The notes below the pieces were generated by a model, which was not told the DNA's origin, searched no databases, and saw only the letters and a list, made by a program, of their open reading frames with translations. The translations under genes and the position numbers were made by a program. Source: an uncultured Clostridia bacterium (lineage in GTDB: Bacteria > Bacillota > Clostridia > Oscillospirales > Ruminococcaceae). Taken from it: a stretch of DNA of 11,943 bases. The stretch spans positions 1 through 11,943 of the forward strand of contig CANQKG010000027.1 of assembly GCA_947624425.1 (NCBI GenBank). The letters are read 5' to 3'. Below, piece by piece: positions 1 through 6,540 of the stretch; the stretch's first letter is position 1; each line of letters begins with the position of its first letter.

Positions 1-1971
1 ATGCGGCTGAACCCTCACGGGGACGCGGCGATCTATGAGACGATGGTGCGTATGTCCAAGGGGAACGAGGCGCTTTTGCACCCTTATGTGGACAGCAAGG
101 GGAGCTTCGGCAAGGCGTATTCCCGCGATATGGCATATGCCGCCGCCCGGTATACCGAGGCAAAGCTCACCCCGATCTGCGAGGAGCTGTTCCGGGACAT
201 TCGGGAGGATACGGGGGAGTTCGTCCCGAATTACGATAACACCACCACCGAGCCGAGCCTGTTCCCGACCACCTATCCCGCCATTCTGGTGAATGCGAAT
301 AACGGGATCGCCGTTTCGATGGCGAGCAATATCTGCCCGTTCAATTTAAGTGAGGTCTGCGCCACGGCGATCGCCTATCTGCGCCATCCGCGCTGCGATC
401 TGAGCGAGACCCTCAAAGGACCCGATTTTCCGGGCGGCGGACAGCTGATCTACCGCGAGGAGGAATTGGAGAAGATCTACGAGACCGGTCGGGGAAGCTT
501 TCGGGTGCGGGCGAAATACCGGTACGACAAGCAAAACCACTGCATCGAGGTGTACGAGATACCGCCCACCGCCACCGTGGAGGGAATCATGGACAAGGTG
601 GTGGAGCTCAATAAAGCGGGGAAGATCAAAGAGATCGCCGATATGCGGGACGAAACCGACCTAAACGGCTTGAAGCTCACCTTCGACTGCAAACGGGGGG
701 TCGATCCCGACCGGCTGATGACAAAGCTGTATAAGCTCACGCCGCTGGAGGACAGCTTCTCCTGCAACTTCAATATCTTGATCGGCGGTTCGCCGCAGGT
801 GCTGGGCGTGCGGCAGATTTTGGAGGAATGGACGGCGTTCCGGCTGGAATGCGTCCGCCGCCGCACCTTCTACCGGCGGGATAAGCTGGCAGGACGGCTG
901 CATCTGCTGAGGGGACTGGAAACCATCCTGCTTGACATCGACAAGGCGATCCGAATCGTGCGGCAGACCGAGTCGGACGCCGAGGTGGTGCCGAATCTGA
1001 TGATCGGCTTCGGGATCGACCAGAAACAGGCGGAGTATGTCGCCGAAATACGGCTCCGCCACCTGAATCGGGAGTATATCCTGAAGCGCACCGGCGAGAT
1101 CGCCGAGCTGGAGGCGGAGATCGCGCAGCTTGATATGCTGCTCGCGGACGAAAAGGAGCGGAAAAAGGTGATCATCTCGGAGCTGCGGGAGGTCGCCGCA
1201 AAATACGGACAGCCCCGCCGCACCACCTTCCTCTATGCGGGTGAATTGACCGAAACGGCGGAGGTCGAGGAAGTACCCGATTATCCGGTGCATCTCTTTG
1301 TGACGGCGGAAGGGTACCTCAAAAAGATCACGCCGCAATCTCTCCGTATGAGCGGGGAGCAGAAGCTCAAGGAGGGCGACCGGATCGCCCGCCATATCGA
1401 AACCACCAACAGCGCCGCACTGCTGGTCTTTACCGACCGGGGGCAGGCGTATAAGACCACTTGCAGCGAGTTTCCCGATACCAAGGCAAGCACGCTGGGC
1501 GAGTATCTCCCCGTCAAGCTGGGCTTTGAGGAGGGAGAGCGGGTGACCGGCGCTGTGGTGACCGCCGATTACAGCGGCGAGCTGATCGTCTTTTTTGAAA
1601 ACGGCAAGGCGGCAAGGGTGCCGCTGTCGGCATACGAAACCAAAACCAACCGAAAGAAGCTGACCGGCGCGGTCAGCGTGAAATCGCCGGTCACGGCACT
1701 CTATGCCGAGACCGAGCCGACCGAATATATCCTCACCTCCTCGAACGGGCGGCGGCTGATTTTGTCCTCGGCACAGATCGCGGCAAAGACCACCCGCAGC
1801 ACCCAAGGGGTGCAGGTGATGACCGGGCGGAAGGGCAGCACCGTGATCGCGGCCGAGCCGTATGAACCGACGATGCTGGGGAACCCCCACCGGTTCAAGA
1901 GTAAAAATCTTCCCTCCGCAGGCGCGGCGGTCCGGCTGCAGGACCTGCCCGCCGAATCGCCGGAGGAGTAA
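1..1971 (+). CDS. parC: DNA topoisomerase IV subunit A (ParC-type), 5' end missing
   Basis: This is the DNA-cleaving and rejoining A subunit of a type II topoisomerase, which passes one duplex through another and probably works in decatenation with a ParE partner not in the window. The frame is open from the first base. The protein begins at the motif NPHGDAAIYE, which lies about 75 residues into GyrA/ParC proteins, so the ATG at position 1 is probably internal. The catalytic Tyr is Y51 in RYTEAKL. A C-gate coiled-coil region rich in Glu, Lys and Leu follows at about 355-400. The C-terminal part (about 430-640) carries beta-propeller-like blades such as NGKAARVPLSAYE and NGRRLILSSAQIA. I find no GyrA box (QRRGGKG), and with the missing N-terminus the protein would be about 730 residues. 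Both points favour ParC over GyrA. The residue aligned with E. coli GyrA Ser83 is Ala9. The family is certain; ParC versus a divergent GyrA is less so. Confidence 0.88.
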   Translation: MRLNPHGDAAIYETMVRMSKGNEALLHPYVDSKGSFGKAYSRDMAYAAARYTEAKLTPICEELFRDIREDTGEFVPNYDNTTTEPSLFPTTYPAILVNANNGIAVSMASNICPFNLSEVCATAIAYLRHPRCDLSETLKGPDFPGGGQLIYREEELEKIYETGRGSFRVRAKYRYDKQNHCIEVYEIPPTATVEGIMDKVVELNKAGKIKEIADMRDETDLNGLKLTFDCKRGVDPDRLMTKLYKLTPLEDSFSCNFNILIGGSPQVLGVRQILEEWTAFRLECVRRRTFYRRDKLAGRLHLLRGLETILLDIDKAIRIVRQTESDAEVVPNLMIGFGIDQKQAEYVAEIRLRHLNREYILKRTGEIAELEAEIAQLDMLLADEKERKKVIISELREVAAKYGQPRRTTFLYAGELTETAEVEEVPDYPVHLFVTAEGYLKKITPQSLRMSGEQKLKEGDRIARHIETTNSAALLVFTDRGQAYKTTCSEFPDTKASTLGEYLPVKLGFEEGERVTGAVVTADYSGELIVFFENGKAARVPLSAYETKTNRKKLTGAVSVKSPVTALYAETEPTEYILTSSNGRRLILSSAQIAAKTTRSTQGVQVMTGRKGSTVIAAEPYEPTMLGNPHRFKSKNLPSAGAAVRLQDLPAESPEE

Positions 1972-2000
1972 TCCTCCACCATGCTGCCGCGCGGTGGTGG
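1962..2000 (+). repeat. Two adjoining inverted repeats at the topoisomerase gene end
   Basis: GGAGGA (1962-1967) and TCCTCC (1972-1977) flank the stop codon with a 4-base loop. CCACCA (1976-1981) and TGGTGG (1995-2000) form a second, 13-base-loop hairpin. They share two bases, so they cannot both form in full. No T-run follows, so neither is a classical terminator. They may protect the mRNA 3' end or be chance. Confidence 0.35.
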
Positions 2001-2072
2001 GATTCAAAACGCACTCTCCCGTTTCGGGCGAACGCCTGATATGACCGCTTTACTCAAGCGCTTGTCAATACC

Positions 2073-2104
2073 GCCCGATATCCGCACCGCGCTTGGGATC
2101 GGGC
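2073..2104 (+). repeat. Intergenic inverted repeat GCCCGAT/ATCGGGC
   Basis: A perfect 7-base inverted repeat, GCCCGAT (2073-2079) and ATCGGGC (2098-2104), encloses an 18-base loop. It is followed by six A residues rather than T, so it is not a terminator on this strand. The perfect palindrome CAAGCGCTTG lies just upstream at 2055-2064. No function can be assigned. Confidence 0.3.
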
Positions 2105-2135
2105 AAAAAATCCGCCATCTCCGCCCAGCCACCGG

Positions 2136-2165
2136 TGCGTACCAAAAAAGTGCGTACCGAAAAAG
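2136..2165 (+). repeat. 15-base tandem direct repeat, two copies
   Basis: TGCGTACCAAAAAAG (2136-2150) is followed directly by TGCGTACCGAAAAAG (2151-2165), with one mismatch. It ends a few bases before the terminator stem. It lies outside any gene, and slipped-strand duplication is the simplest origin. Confidence 0.7.
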
Positions 2166-2171
2166 CGAACC

Positions 2172-2210
2172 AAAACCCGCCCTGCTGTGAGGCAGCAGGG
2201 CGGGTTTTTT
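2172..2210 (+). terminator. Strong intrinsic terminator after the topoisomerase gene
   Basis: A perfect 12-base GC-rich stem, CCCGCCCTGCTG (2176-2187) with CAGCAGGGCGGG (2193-2204), closes a 5-base loop and is followed by six T residues (2205-2210). Four A residues precede it and can extend the stem by pairing with the T tract, and they may allow weak termination on the other strand. It separates the topoisomerase transcript from the division cluster, but lies 200 bases beyond the stop codon, giving a long 3' untranslated region. Confidence 0.93.
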
Positions 2211-2273
2211 GCGTATCGGGACTTTTGGCAAAAATTTCTTCAAAAACTTTTTTTGTTTTCTTTCTGTAACCCC

Positions 2274-2302
2274 TTGCTTTTTTGGAAAGGAGCGATTATA
2301 AT
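2274..2302 (+). promoter_or_regulatory. Sigma-A promoter of the mraZ-led operon
   Basis: A -35 hexamer TTGCTT (2274-2279) and a perfect -10 hexamer TATAAT (2297-2302) are 17 bases apart, the optimal spacing. Transcription would start near 2307-2310, leaving a leader of about 90 bases before mraZ. The promoter sits in an A/T-rich stretch (about 2220-2300) unlike the GC-rich genes around it, with the terminator just upstream. Confidence 0.85.
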
Positions 2303-2309
2303 AGGTACT

Positions 2310-2376
2310 GTGGTGAATAATCCATTGAAATGGTGAGAAATTCACGATTTCCACATTTTCCACCGAGTTTTCCACA
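2310..2376 (+). promoter_or_regulatory. Candidate MraZ operator: GTGG/CCAC box cluster in the leader
   Basis: GTGGTGA (2310-2316) and ATGGTGA (2330-2336) are direct repeats exactly 20 bases apart. Downstream lie three boxes in the opposite orientation: TTTCCAC (2348-2354), TTTTCCACC (2356-2364) and TTTTCCACA (2368-2376), reading GTGGAAA on the other strand. A dyad GTGA-GAAAT-TCAC (2333-2345) joins the two groups. MraZ proteins are known to bind short G-rich direct repeats (TGGGN-like or GTG-containing) upstream of their own gene, so autoregulation is the natural reading. The boxes lie at or just after the predicted start point, which suits repression. TTTTCCACA is also one mismatch from a DnaA box. 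The operator function is inference. Confidence 0.55.
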
Positions 2377-2383
2377 ATCATGC

Positions 2384-2392
2384 GAGGGAGGT
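2384..2392 (+). promoter_or_regulatory. mraZ ribosome binding site that decides the start
   Basis: AGGGAGGTG-type SD sequence. A GTG at 2391 lies inside it and so cannot be its start. The in-frame GTG at 2400 is 8 bases past GGAGG (2387-2391), the normal spacing. Confidence 0.8.
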
Positions 2393-2399
2393 GAGCGCA

Positions 2400-2819
2400 G
2401 TGACGCTGGAGGGCACTTATTATGCGACCATGGATCAAAAAGGGCGGTTTACCTTTCCGGCAAGGCTGCGCGACCGTCTCGGATATTCCTTCCACGCCAC
2501 CTACGGGGACGGCTGTGTGGCGGTTTATTCCGATGAGGAATGGGAGAAGATCAACGAAAAGGTACAGCAGTTAAAGGGGCAGGAAAAGCGCGATCTGGAG
2601 CGTTACTTTTTCTCGGAGAGCGTCCTGCTCGAACCGGATAAGCAGGGGCGGGTGCAGATCCCGGAGCATCTGCGGGAGTTTGCGTCGCTCCAAAAGGAGC
2701 TGACCGTGACCGGCACCGGCAGTCGGGTGGAGATTTGGGACACCGACCGCCGGAACGAGCGGTATCCGAAGCCCTCCCAGAAGCGGATCAGCGATATGAT
2801 GGACGATCTGGGGCTGTGA
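2400..2819 (+). CDS. mraZ: Transcriptional regulator MraZ
   Basis: MraZ is a DNA-binding regulator that forms ring-shaped oligomers and controls the division and cell wall cluster it heads. The 139-residue protein has the two AbrB-like half-domains of the family. The first motif, DQKGRFTFPARLR, is at residues 12-24, and the second, DKQGRVQIPEHLR, at 80-92. The length matches the family (about 140-150). The GTG start at 2400 is chosen because the upstream in-frame GTG (2391) lies within the SD sequence, and because family members begin a few residues before the GxYxxxxDxKGR motif, as here. It is the first gene after the promoter and overlaps rsmH by four bases. It probably represses its own operon through the boxes in its leader. 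Identification is secure; which genes it controls here is inferred. Confidence 0.95.
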   Translation: MTLEGTYYATMDQKGRFTFPARLRDRLGYSFHATYGDGCVAVYSDEEWEKINEKVQQLKGQEKRDLERYFFSESVLLEPDKQGRVQIPEHLREFASLQKELTVTGTGSRVEIWDTDRRNERYPKPSQKRISDMMDDLGL

Positions 2820-3781
2820 GCGACGGGCGGTTTTCCCATCTGCCGGTCATGCGGGCGGAGTGTATCAAGGCGCTTGCCGTTCGGCCGGACGGCGTTTATC
2901 TGGACGGCACGGCGGGCGGCGGCGGACATTCCGCGGCGATCGCCGAGCATCTCACGACCGGACGGCTGATCGCGATCGACCGCGATCCCGATGCGGTGCA
3001 GGCGGCAGGACAGCGGCTTTCACCCTATCCGCAGGCAACGGTGGTGCAGGGCGAGTTTGCGTCGCTGGAGCAGATACTGGATCGGCTCGGCGTCGGGCAG
3101 GTGGACGGCATTCTGTTCGATCTCGGGGTATCCTCTCACCAGCTGGACGCACCCGAACGGGGCTTTTCCTACCGGGCGGACGCGCCGCTCGATATGCGGA
3201 TGAGCCAGAGCGGCATGACGGCGGCGGAGCTTCTGGCCGCCCTGCCGGAGGAGGAATTGTCCCGTATTCTGTGGGAGTACGGGGAGGAACGGTTTTCCCG
3301 TCAGATCGCGCGCCGGATCGTGAGCGCGCGGGAGGAAAAGCCGATTTTGACGACCGGCGAGCTGGCAGGTCTCATTTACAGCGCGATACCCGCCAAGGCA
3401 AGGCGGGAGAAAAACCCCTGTAAGCGAAGCTTTCAGGCGATTCGGATCGCCGTCAATGGGGAGCTTACTCAACTGTCGGAAGGGCTGGACGCCGCACTCA
3501 GGCGGCTGGCGGCAGGCGGCAGGCTTGCGGTACTCACCTTCCATTCGCTGGAGGACAGAATGGTCAAACAGCGGTTCGCGGCATGGTGCCGCGGCTGTGT
3601 TTGCCCGCCCGACTGTCCGGTGTGTATCTGCGGGCAGAAACCGCAGGCAAAACCGATCACAAAAAAGCCGGTGACCGCGTCGCCGGAGGAGTTAGAAGAA
3701 AATCACCGCAGCCACAGCGCGAAACTGCGCGTGGTCGAGCGGTTAGAAGACGAGCAGAAAGGACAGGAAAATGCCGAATAA
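2816..3781 (+). CDS. rsmH: 16S rRNA (cytosine(1402)-N(4))-methyltransferase RsmH (MraW)
   Basis: RsmH uses S-adenosylmethionine to methylate N4 of C1402 in the decoding centre of 16S rRNA. From the GTG at 2816 the protein is 321 residues, close to the usual 310-315. It begins SDGRFSHLPVMRAECIKAL, matching the family N-terminus, so a start further upstream inside mraZ is unlikely. The SAM-binding loop DGTAGGGGHS is at 30-39, followed by RLIAIDRDPDA, the family motif ILFDLGVSSHQLD, KRSFQAIRIAVNGEL, and FHSLEDRMVKQRF. A Cys-rich segment at 258-272 (C258, C261, C263, C267, C270, C272) looks like a metal-binding knuckle; related proteins have Cys here too. The C-terminus RSHSAKLRVVERL is typical. 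The start overlaps the mraZ stop as GTGA and has only a weak SD, so translation is probably coupled to mraZ. Confidence 0.95.
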   Translation: MSDGRFSHLPVMRAECIKALAVRPDGVYLDGTAGGGGHSAAIAEHLTTGRLIAIDRDPDAVQAAGQRLSPYPQATVVQGEFASLEQILDRLGVGQVDGILFDLGVSSHQLDAPERGFSYRADAPLDMRMSQSGMTAAELLAALPEEELSRILWEYGEERFSRQIARRIVSAREEKPILTTGELAGLIYSAIPAKARREKNPCKRSFQAIRIAVNGELTQLSEGLDAALRRLAAGGRLAVLTFHSLEDRMVKQRFAAWCRGCVCPPDCPVCICGQKPQAKPITKKPVTASPEELEENHRSHSAKLRVVERLEDEQKGQENAE

Positions 3782-4214
3782 CCAGAATCTCGCCTATAAC
3801 GTTTCGATGATGTCCGAGCCTGCCCTGCAGCAGCAGGCACAGCTCGGTATGCGAAAGCCCCGTGTTCATCGCCGCCGTCTTTCCCTGCGGCGGACGGTGG
3901 CGCTGATGCTCTGCGCGATGGCGGCAAGCGGCGCGCTGCTCATCAGCCAGGTGCAGCTCACCGGCGTGAGCGACCGGCTGTCGCAGGCGAACCGGGAGCT
4001 GGAGCTTTTGTCCAATACCGGCGCGCTGCTGGACGCGGAACTGCAGGCGCGGCTTTCGGTCGCGAATGTGGAGGAGTACGCCAGAGACCGGCTGGGGCTT
4101 GTGAAGGCGGACAACAGCCAGATGGAGTATGTGAACTATGCCCATCAAAGCAAGGTGGTGGACGCCGAGGAGCCGGAGGAAAGCCTCTGGGAGCGGCTTT
4201 TGTCATGGTTTTGA
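3771..4214 (+). CDS. ftsL: FtsL-like bitopic cell division protein
   Basis: A small single-pass membrane protein, probably the FtsL subunit of the divisome that joins FtsQ/DivIB and DivIC to activate FtsW and its PBP. The 147 residues have a basic cytoplasmic N-terminus ending in HRRRLSLRR, one membrane helix at about 42-60, an extracytoplasmic coiled-coil stretch (about 62-97) with regular Leu spacing, and EEYARDRLGLVKADNSQMEYV at 101-121. The last resembles the ARDRLGLVKP region of FtsL/DivIC proteins. FtsL is poorly conserved, so position between rsmH and the PBP is much of the evidence. The ATG at 3771 follows AAAGGACAGG and overlaps the rsmH end by 11 bases. A DivIC-like identity is the main alternative. 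Confidence 0.78.
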   Translation: MPNNQNLAYNVSMMSEPALQQQAQLGMRKPRVHRRRLSLRRTVALMLCAMAASGALLISQVQLTGVSDRLSQANRELELLSNTGALLDAELQARLSVANVEEYARDRLGLVKADNSQMEYVNYAHQSKVVDAEEPEESLWERLLSWF

Positions 4215-4246
4215 CCGCAATATCATACGATAGAGTAAACGGCTGA

Positions 4247-4271
4247 GGGCGAAAAGAATTTCGCCCTTTTT
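4247..4271 (+). terminator. Terminator-like hairpin between ftsL and the PBP gene
   Basis: A perfect 8-base stem, GGGCGAAA (4247-4254) with TTTCGCCC (4259-4266), closes the loop AGAA and is followed by five T residues (4267-4271). The PBP SD site begins ten bases later. A competing hairpin GCCC (4263-4266)-TTTTT-GGGC (4272-4275) reuses the right arm and would break the terminator. It may lower or regulate transcription of the downstream genes, or stabilise the upstream mRNA end. I see no convincing promoter after it. Confidence 0.65.
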
Positions 4272-4280
4272 GGGCTTATT

Positions 4281-4296
4281 GGGAGGCGATCGCTTG
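4281..4296 (+). promoter_or_regulatory. PBP ribosome binding site and TTG start
   Basis: GGGAGG (4281-4286) lies 7 bases before TTG (4294-4296), fixing that TTG as the start over the in-frame TTG at 4270, which lies in the hairpin T-run with no SD. The spacer overlaps an 8-base palindrome, GCGATCGC (4286-4293). Confidence 0.75.
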
Positions 4297-6537
4297 GCCG
4301 GAAAAATCGCAAAGGGAATGAGAAGACGGCTGTTTCAGATCGGCGTGTTCGTGGTGGCGGGCGCGGTGCTGCTTTCGGGCTGGATGTTCCGGCAGAGCAT
4401 CGTGCGTGGCGCCGAGGCAAGGAGCGTGGCGGAGGATCAGCAGACCCGCGACGTGGTGATCGACGCCAACCGCGGCACCATTTACGACATCAACGGCAAT
4501 GTGCTGGCGCAAAGCGCCACCGTTTGGAACGTGGTACTCTCTCCCAACGACATTTCGGGAAACGCCGATAAGATCGCCAACTCCATCGAGGGGGATTTCA
4601 CCATCGAGCAGATGAAGGATCTGCTGGCAACCGGGCTGTCCGGGATTCTCGGCGTGGAGGAGCAGGAGATTCGGGACAAGTGCGAGAAAAATAACTATTA
4701 CGAGATCGTCAAGCGGCAGATCGACTCCGCGACCAAGGACGCGCTGCTCACCTGGCTGGACGAGAATGACGTCACCTGCGTCAGCACGCTGGAGACCTCC
4801 AAGCGCAGCTATCCCTATAACAATCTTGCCTCCACTGTGATCGGCTTTACCAATAACGACAATCAGGGCGCTTACGGGCTGGAGGCACAGTATAACAGCT
4901 ATCTGTCCGGCACACCGGGGCGGCTGGTGGCAAGCAAGAACGCACTGGGGCGGGATATGCCCTACAGCTATGAGAAAAATTACGAGGCGGTGGACGGCAA
5001 GGGGATCGTGCTGACTCTTGACCTTAACGTGCAGCATTTTCTGGAGGACGCGCTCGATAATGTCATCACCCAGCACCACCCCGATAACCGCACCTGCGGC
5101 ATTGTGATGAATGTGAAAACGGGTGAGATCCTCGCGATGGCGACCAAGGAGGATTTCAACTTAAACGATCCTTATACCATCACCGATCCCGATACCCTCG
5201 CCCAGCTTTCCACCCTGTCGGGGGAGGAGTACGAGAAGGCGCGGAACGACGCATGGTACCGGATGTGGAAGAACAAGGCGATCACCGAGCTGTATGAGCC
5301 GGGGTCGGTGTTCAAGGTGGTGACCGGCTCGGCCGCGCTGGAGGAAAAGGTAGTCTCGATGGATTCCACCTTTACCTGCGTGGGGCGGTATAACTTCAAT
5401 ATCCCCGGCGTGAAGCCGATCTCCTGCTGGAAGCCGGCGGGACACGGCACGCTGGATCTCACCCGGGCGTTTGTCAACTCCTGCAACCCGGCCTTTATCA
5501 CCATCGGCCAGCGGCTGGGGATCGATGCGTTCTACCGCTATTTCAAGGCGTACGGCCTCACCGAGCGTACCGGCATCGACCTGCCCAGCGAATCGAACAG
5601 CTACACGCTGGGGTATGAGCAGTACGGCGTGGTGGAGCTTGCGTCGGCGTCCTTTGGGCAGTCGAACAAGATCACCCCGATCCAGATGCTGACGGCGTTC
5701 TGCGCTTCGATCAATGACGGAAAGCTGATGCAGCCCCATGTGGTGAAGCAGCTGCTTGACAGCGAGGGGAATGTGGAGCAGACCATCGAACCGGTGGTCA
5801 AGCGGCAGGTGATCTCGGCGGAGACCTCCGCCCAACTGCGGCAGATGCTGGAGGCGGTCGTTTCGGTCAACGGAAACGGCGCGGTGGCGGGCTACCGGAT
5901 CCTCGGCAAGACCGGTACCGGCGAAAAGCTGGACGATCATAACGAGATCGCCACCAAGCGGGTTTCCTCGATGATCGGCGCGGCGCCTGCCGACGATCCC
6001 GAGGTGGCGGTGCTGATTATGGTCGATGAGCCGACCTCGGGACAGGTGTACGGCTCGGCGGTGGCGGCTCCGGCGATTTCGGAGGTCATGGCGGATCTGC
6101 TGCCCTACCTCAACATCCAAAAGGAAGCGGACGAAAGCGGTACGGTCAGCTATACCGTACCCGGATTGATCGGAACCGATTTCCTCACCGCCAAAGCGAA
6201 GCTCAACGAGCTGGGGATCACCAACACGGTGGTCTATGGCGACGGCACCAGCGTACTGCGGCAGGTGCCGCCGGGCGGCGCCAAGGTGGGTGCAAACGGC
6301 ACGGTGATCCTCTATACCGGCGAGGATATCGAGGAGCAGACGGTGACCATGGTGGATCTCATCGGCAAAACGCCGGCGGACGCCAACCGAACCCTCACCA
6401 ATATGGGGCTGAATATCGCCCTCTCCGGCGTGTCGGAGGGGGACGCGGTCACGGTGGTGAACCAGTCGGTCGCGGTCGGTGAAACGGTGCCGAAGGGTAC
6501 GGTGATCACGGTGACCTGCGTGAATGTGGGGGATTGA
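4294..6537 (+). CDS. spoVD: Septal peptidoglycan transpeptidase, class B PBP with two PASTA domains (SpoVD/FtsI/PbpB type)
   Basis: This class B penicillin-binding protein cross-links peptidoglycan at the septum, working with FtsW. It has 747 residues from the TTG at 4294. A basic N-terminus is followed by one membrane helix (about 13-33), so the bulk is extracytoplasmic. The PBP dimerisation region starts near RDVVIDANRGTIYDINGNVLA. The transpeptidase domain has all three active-site motifs: SVFK with nucleophile S338, SCN at 396-398 and KTG at 539-541. Two PASTA domains (about 617-677 and 681-744) end the protein; such domains bind cell wall or muropeptides. Bacillus subtilis has a division PBP (PbpB) and a sporulation copy (SpoVD) side by side. 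Only one gene is here, and its position before murE suggests it serves vegetative division, perhaps sporulation too. The terminator-like hairpin and TTG start imply restrained expression. Confidence 0.93.
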   Translation: MAGKIAKGMRRRLFQIGVFVVAGAVLLSGWMFRQSIVRGAEARSVAEDQQTRDVVIDANRGTIYDINGNVLAQSATVWNVVLSPNDISGNADKIANSIEGDFTIEQMKDLLATGLSGILGVEEQEIRDKCEKNNYYEIVKRQIDSATKDALLTWLDENDVTCVSTLETSKRSYPYNNLASTVIGFTNNDNQGAYGLEAQYNSYLSGTPGRLVASKNALGRDMPYSYEKNYEAVDGKGIVLTLDLNVQHFLEDALDNVITQHHPDNRTCGIVMNVKTGEILAMATKEDFNLNDPYTITDPDTLAQLSTLSGEEYEKARNDAWYRMWKNKAITELYEPGSVFKVVTGSAALEEKVVSMDSTFTCVGRYNFNIPGVKPISCWKPAGHGTLDLTRAFVNSCNPAFITIGQRLGIDAFYRYFKAYGLTERTGIDLPSESNSYTLGYEQYGVVELASASFGQSNKITPIQMLTAFCASINDGKLMQPHVVKQLLDSEGNVEQTIEPVVKRQVISAETSAQLRQMLEAVVSVNGNGAVAGYRILGKTGTGEKLDDHNEIATKRVSSMIGAAPADDPEVAVLIMVDEPTSGQVYGSAVAAPAISEVMADLLPYLNIQKEADESGTVSYTVPGLIGTDFLTAKAKLNELGITNTVVYGDGTSVLRQVPPGGAKVGANGTVILYTGEDIEEQTVTMVDLIGKTPADANRTLTNMGLNIALSGVSEGDAVTVVNQSVAVGETVPKGTVITVTCVNVGD

Positions 6538-6540
6538 CGA

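Noticed and set aside
661..2007. 448-codon open frame on the - strand opposite the topoisomerase gene
   Set aside because: Composition is that of an antisense shadow, with no domain and no SD of note, and the + strand gene is well supported.
2039..2068. Possible - strand promoter with TTGACA (complement of 2063-2068)
   Set aside because: No hexamer at 16-19 bases beyond it is close to TATAAT, and there is no - strand gene to serve.
1981..2190. 69-codon + strand frame in the intergenic region
   Set aside because: It has no convincing SD, runs through the tandem repeat and stops inside the terminator loop. Its sequence resembles no family I recognise.
2004..2495. 163-codon - strand frame over the mraZ promoter region
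   Set aside because: It crosses the terminator, promoter, operator boxes and the start of mraZ, with low-complexity translation, and so is not a plausible gene.
2735..2815. Upstream ATG start for rsmH within mraZ
   Set aside because: It would add 27 residues unlike the family N-terminus. The GTG at 2816, overlapping the mraZ stop, gives the expected start and length.
4211..4239. Possible promoter TTGACC before the PBP gene
   Set aside because: The only -10-like sequence (TAGAGT at 4231) is 14 bases away, too close, and any transcript would run straight into the terminator-like hairpin.
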